DNA of 64,000 nt, taken from the NCBI GenBank assembly GCA_031550605.1, contig JAVBOK010000025.1, positions 1 through 64,000 on the forward strand, given 5' to 3'. The notes below the pieces were generated by a model. The model worked only from the letters and a program-made list of their open reading frames with translations. It was not told where the DNA came from and did no database searches. Below, piece after piece: positions 60,798-64,000 of the stretch (position 1 is the stretch's first letter; each line of letters starts with the position of its first letter). Source of the stretch: FLUQ01 sp031550605. GTDB lineage: Bacteria; Desulfobacterota; Desulfovibrionia; Desulfovibrionales; Desulfovibrionaceae. Position numbers and translations under genes: made by a program.

Positions 60798-62720
60798 ATG
60801 CGCCCCCGGCATCTTTCGCATATCACCGCGCAGGCCCTTGTGCCGGAACAGGTTCTTTCCTATGTGACGGCCGTGGCCGGATCGCGCGCCCTGCTCTGCG
60901 GCGATTGCGCGGCCTATGAAAACAACGGGCACCTGGTGCTTGTAGCCTATAAACCCGGCCTGGAACCGGAAACCGGCGACGCCGCTCTGGCGACCATGAA
61001 CCGGGCCGTGGACGAAGCCCTGGCCCTGGATCCCGCCAGCCTGACCGTACTGGGGCCGGGCCGGACCACAGCCGCTCCGGATGATGCCGCTTTTCGCGCC
61101 GACGCGTACTGGGCCATCCCCCTGCCCGCCCCCGCGCCGGGACAGAAACTGCGCAACATGCTGCGCCGGGCTGAACGGGAATGCCGCATCCGGGAGGAAA
61201 GCTGGATTGACGAACACACCGCCCTGGTCGCGCGCTACCTTGAAACCCGGCCTCTGGAAACGGGCACCCGCCACATCTACCTCCGTATTCCCGACTATCT
61301 CGCGGCCACGCCGGACGCGGCGCTGTTCGCGGCGCGCGCGCGAGCGGACGGACGCCTGCTCGGGTTCAGCATCGGCGATTTCTCCAGCCTGAGCACGGCC
61401 ATGTACATGTTCGCCTTCAGGGCCGGAACATGTCCGCCCGGCGTGGCCGACGCCCTGCTTCTGGCCCTGGCCGGGGCCGGAACCGCGCGGGGGCACCAGC
61501 GTCTGAACCTGGGCCTGGGCATCAACGACGGCATCGTGTTTTTCAAGCGCAAATGGCGGGCATCCCCGTTTCTGCCCTGCGTGCAGACGACCTGGAAGCC
61601 GAAGGCACAGCCGGCAACGCCCTCCCGGATCCTTCGGAGCGTTCATGGGCATGACGCCCCCGGTGGAACGCCACTTTCCCCTGCCGCTTCCGACCCCCTG
61701 GCGGCCGTCCATCCGCCCTCGTTCCGTGAAAATCTGAGCCGTTTCCTCAGCGGCGGAAAGCGGGAATTTGAATGCATCCAGGTGGAGGTGACCTCCCACT
61801 GTCCCGGCCGCTGCACCTATTGCCCGCATACCACGAAACGCCATGTCTGGCGGTCCCGCCATATGGCCGATACGACCTTCGCGGCCCTTGCCCCCCTGCT
61901 GCTGCGGACAAACCGCGTCCATCTGCAGGGTTGGGGCGAACCGCTGCTGCATCCCCGGTTCCTTGATTTCACGGCCGCCGCCCGGCGCGCGGGCTGCGCC
62001 GTATCCTTCACCACGTACGGCCTGGCCATGACCGACGTTCTGGCGACGAAACTCGTCCGCAGCGGCATCGACATCGTGGCGTTTTCCCTGACCGGCACGG
62101 ACGAAACCAGCAACGCGGACAGGGACAAGGTGCCGTTCGCCGGGGTCGTCGAGGCCATAGGCAGGCTGAACCGGGCGAAAAAGACCGCGGAAAGCGAAAC
62201 GCCCCAGATCCGTTTCGCGTATCTGATGCTCGCATCGCGGATGAAGGCGGTCGAAAAACTGCCGGAACTGATGCGGCGACTTGACGTGCCGGTGTCCGTG
62301 GTCAGCACCCTGGACTATCTCCCGGAACCGGGAGCGGCGGACGAGGCTTTCGCCCCCGATGACGCCGCGAAAATCGAAAAAGCGCGCGCCGCCCTGCAGG
62401 AAGCCGCGGCCAGAGCCCACGGTCTGGGCCTGGCCATCCACTATTCCCTGCCGGGTCCCAACGGGCGTTGCGATTGCAGCGAACATATCCGGAACTGCAT
62501 GTACGTCGACGCCGAAGGCCAGATATCCCCCTGCATTTACGTGAACCTGCCCACGGACGAAGAAGACCCCCGCCGCCGGGTGTACGGCCGGGTTACGGAA
62601 CGCGATCCGCTGGGAATATGGCGCGACCCGGATTTCGCGGTCTTTCGCAAACGCCTGGCAGCCTGCGACCCGGACCTGCCCTGCCGGTCCTGTCCCAAAC
62701 GTTTCGAACGGCTGTTCTGA
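60798..62720 (+). CDS. Fusion protein: acyltransferase-like N-terminal half and radical SAM/SPASM C-terminal half
   Basis: A 640-residue protein. Residues 1-270 are homologous to the N-terminal half of the preceding protein; shared landmarks are VPEQVLSYV near the start, KLRNMLRRAERE near 117 and LGLGINDGIVFFKRKW at 238-253. A 45-residue linker follows. Residues 325-640 form a radical SAM enzyme with the cluster motif CPGRCTYC (Cys 335, 339, 342) and a barrel (VHLQGWGEPLLHPRF is the typical SAM-binding GGEP-like region). The end holds extra cysteines (CDCSEHIRNC, SPCIYV, CRSCPKRF) as in SPASM domains that bind auxiliary Fe-S clusters. SPASM proteins usually modify peptides or sugars; no precursor peptide gene is visible nearby. 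Confidence 0.82.
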   Translation: MRPRHLSHITAQALVPEQVLSYVTAVAGSRALLCGDCAAYENNGHLVLVAYKPGLEPETGDAALATMNRAVDEALALDPASLTVLGPGRTTAAPDDAAFRADAYWAIPLPAPAPGQKLRNMLRRAERECRIREESWIDEHTALVARYLETRPLETGTRHIYLRIPDYLAATPDAALFAARARADGRLLGFSIGDFSSLSTAMYMFAFRAGTCPPGVADALLLALAGAGTARGHQRLNLGLGINDGIVFFKRKWRASPFLPCVQTTWKPKAQPATPSRILRSVHGHDAPGGTPLSPAASDPLAAVHPPSFRENLSRFLSGGKREFECIQVEVTSHCPGRCTYCPHTTKRHVWRSRHMADTTFAALAPLLLRTNRVHLQGWGEPLLHPRFLDFTAAARRAGCAVSFTTYGLAMTDVLATKLVRSGIDIVAFSLTGTDETSNADRDKVPFAGVVEAIGRLNRAKKTAESETPQIRFAYLMLASRMKAVEKLPELMRRLDVPVSVVSTLDYLPEPGAADEAFAPDDAAKIEKARAALQEAAARAHGLGLAIHYSLPGPNGRCDCSEHIRNCMYVDAEGQISPCIYVNLPTDEEDPRRRVYGRVTERDPLGIWRDPDFAVFRKRLAACDPDLPCRSCPKRFERLF

Positions 62721-62850
62721 ATCGGAAGAGGCCGTCCCCCGCGCATTCGATGCCGGCCGTCCTGGCCCCCGCCCCGCGGGCGGCCTTGCTCCGCTCGCCG
62801 TCTCGCTCCGCTGTCCTGCGGAATGGTCAAATCTCCGCCCACCCCAAGGA

Positions 62851-62887
62851 AACAGGCCGCTTTCCTGATCACGGAAAACGGCCTGTT
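62851..62887. terminator. Hairpin between the radical-SAM gene and the TAXI receptor gene
   Basis: Fifteen-base arms with a single mismatch (62851-62865 and 62873-62887) and a seven-base loop lie between two convergent genes, so it can act in both directions. Confidence 0.75.
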
Positions 62888-62961
62888 GCGGACAAAATTC
62901 GGGCCGCTTACGGACGCGGGGACCGCGGACGGCACGCCGGCGCGTCCTCTGCCAGAACAAT

Positions 62962-62984
62962 CCGGAGAGGGCGCCCTTCTCCGG
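62962..62984 (-). terminator. Terminator hairpin after the TAXI receptor gene
   Basis: A ten-pair stem (one G-T pair) with a three-base loop starts seven bases after the stop codon of the minus-strand receptor gene. The downstream T run is short. Confidence 0.6.
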
Positions 62985-62990
62985 TTCCCT

Positions 62991-63992
62991 TTACTTTATC
63001 CAGCCGATTTCCCGATAGTAGCGTTCCGCGCCGGGGTGCAGGGGCACGGGGGCGCCGGTGCGGGAACGATCCTTGAACGGATTCCAGTTGTTCATGGTGG
63101 GGTTTTCGTCGACGAATTCCTTGTGCCGCTCGATCAACGCCTTGGTCAGCAGGTAGATGACTTCCTCGGGGGCGTCCTTGCTGGCGATGATGTTGCCGGA
63201 GGTGCTGAGGTCGGGATAGTCGGCGTTCACGCCCCTGTACGCGCCTTTGGGCATGATGCCCTTGACCATGCCGATTTTTTCGGCGTCGTCCAGGGCCCGC
63301 TTGGGCAGCGGCAGGAACACCAGATCGTTGGTCAGGGAAATTTCCGTGAACGCGGGGTGGTTGGCGGGAACGCTTTCAATATAAAAGTCCGCCCGGCCGT
63401 CGCGCAGCACGTCGCCGATCTGGGTGGGCTGCAGTTGGATCAGCTTGCCGGCTTTACGGAAATCTTCGAACGTTTTGCCGTAATAGCCGAAGATGGGCGC
63501 AAAAATGGGTTCCACCTGGCTGCCCTTGGGTTTCATGACCAGGCGGGGCATTTCCTTGGCGGTGAGCACCTTTTCCAGGGTGTCGTTGCCGGTTTTTTCC
63601 ACATATTCCTTGCGCGCGCAGGCGAAATCGAACTGAACGCTCATCTGGCCAATAGACACTTCGCGGATGTTCTCATGCTTGTGGTTGTAAAATCCCGGCA
63701 GGCCGTTCCATGCCCACACGGTGCAGCAGCCGGAAGAAAATGAAATGTCCCCCTTGCCCTGATCAATGACCGTGGGGTTGACCATGGCCGCGCCGCGCGG
63801 CACCACCGTGACTTTCGAACCTTTGGGCAGCGCGTCGGTCAGAAAGCGCGAAAGGGTCATGCCCATCTGGTACATGCTGGTGCCCGGCTGCTGGGCCACG
63901 ATGGTCACTTCCACCGGCTGGGCCAGGGGAGCGGCTGAAACGACAAGGGGAAAGGAGAGGGCGAGGGCAAGGCAGAGCAGAGCGCGCAGCAC
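62991..63992 (-). CDS. TAXI-family TRAP transporter solute receptor
   Basis: A periplasmic receptor of about 333 residues for a TRAP transporter with a fused permease (TAXI type). It has a signal peptide (LCLALALSFPLVVSAAP), QQPGTSMYQMG near residue 35 in place of the usual GTGGTYYP start, DISFSSGCC, and a C-terminal half with FYIESVPANHPAF and LHPGAERYYREIGW. GTG at 63992 is the first start codon within the window, but the frame is open to the edge at 64000, so the true start may lie outside. The permease gene should be upstream, beyond the window. Known ligands of the family include glutamate and other carboxylates. Confidence 0.9.
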   Translation of the reverse strand: MLRALLCLALALSFPLVVSAAPLAQPVEVTIVAQQPGTSMYQMGMTLSRFLTDALPKGSKVTVVPRGAAMVNPTVIDQGKGDISFSSGCCTVWAWNGLPGFYNHKHENIREVSIGQMSVQFDFACARKEYVEKTGNDTLEKVLTAKEMPRLVMKPKGSQVEPIFAPIFGYYGKTFEDFRKAGKLIQLQPTQIGDVLRDGRADFYIESVPANHPAFTEISLTNDLVFLPLPKRALDDAEKIGMVKGIMPKGAYRGVNADYPDLSTSGNIIASKDAPEEVIYLLTKALIERHKEFVDENPTMNNWNPFKDRSRTGAPVPLHPGAERYYREIGWIK

Positions 63993-64000
63993 ACGGGAAA

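Noticed and set aside
59619..62960. Minus-strand open frame of 1113 codons opposite the TraB and radical-SAM fusion genes
   Set aside because: Composition is that of a G+C-driven shadow (Arg, Gly, His, Gln-rich); the plus strand carries clear motifs such as the radical SAM cysteines.
62721..62990. Precursor peptide gene for the radical SAM enzyme
   Set aside because: No short frame with a ribosome binding site and plausible leader/core composition was found downstream of the enzyme or before the operon; the region holds only terminator hairpins.
1..64000. tRNA genes, rRNA genes, CRISPR arrays, insertion sequences or prophage genes
   Set aside because: No cloverleaf-like segment, regularly spaced repeat, transposase, integrase or phage structural gene was seen in the gaps or reading frames.

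Overview
The window (about 62% G+C, densely packed) reads as chromosome of a deltaproteobacterial sulfate or sulfite reducer, most likely a member of the Desulfovibrionaceae. This is inferred from gene content and order rather than from a marker gene: the xseA - M23 peptidase - xseB - ispA - dxs run, several TRAP/TAXI tripartite transporters, a dual-CXXC small protein, a DUF3417-type glycogen phosphorylase, and guaB-guaA next to tatB-tatC. I see no rRNA, tRNA, CRISPR array, insertion sequence or prophage gene.

Layout. (a) 1-9.5 kb, all minus strand: a catabolic gene set. A FadR-type regulator (8659-9405) is followed by a methylmalonate-semialdehyde dehydrogenase relative, a thiamine-diphosphate enzyme, a 3-hydroxyacyl-CoA-dehydrogenase relative, a DctP-DctQ-DctM TRAP importer and a COG3964-type amidohydrolase that runs off the left edge. 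The substrate cannot be read from the sequence. (b) 9.5-15.8 kb: mgtE, nadC-nadA, a hybrid histidine kinase and a periplasmic cupin. (c) 15.8-22.5 kb: guaB (carrying two in-frame stop codons), guaA, tatB, tatC, hisB, a lipoprotein gene and hisA. (d) 22.7-31.4 kb: ferritin, a dual-CXXC protein, a single-domain response regulator, an alanine/sodium symporter - M18 aminopeptidase - phosphoglucomutase operon, an orphan protein, argD and dut. (e) 31.5-45.7 kb: glgP, trmFO, a half-size EamA protein, a binding-protein-dependent ABC importer whose second permease is fused to its ATPase and which ends in a phosphodiesterase, a telA-xpaC pair, an AbrB-type membrane protein and a diguanylate cyclase. (f) 45.8-57.9 kb, all plus strand: ispG, proS, a Sel1-repeat protein, xseA, M23 peptidase, xseB, ispA, dxs, motA and two tandem motB copies. 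Three enzymes of isoprenoid synthesis (IspG, IspA, Dxs) fall in this run. (g) 58.2-62.7 kb: a tight three-gene operon of a FadR-type regulator and two fusion proteins that share an acyltransferase-like N-terminal half, one joined to a TraB/GumN domain and the other to a radical-SAM/SPASM domain. (h) A TAXI-type TRAP solute receptor at the right edge.

The best candidate for an undescribed system is region (g): one promoter with a palindromic operator filling its spacer, a regulator that probably controls itself, and two enzymes built on the same N-terminal module. The most striking single anomaly is guaB, whose promoter, ribosome binding site and frame look intact but which carries TAA GCG TAA inside a normally conserved segment. 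Also notable are the ABC permease-ATPase fusion, the lysine/alanine-rich tail on the aldehyde dehydrogenase, the internally repeated loop in the alanine symporter and the tandem motB pair.
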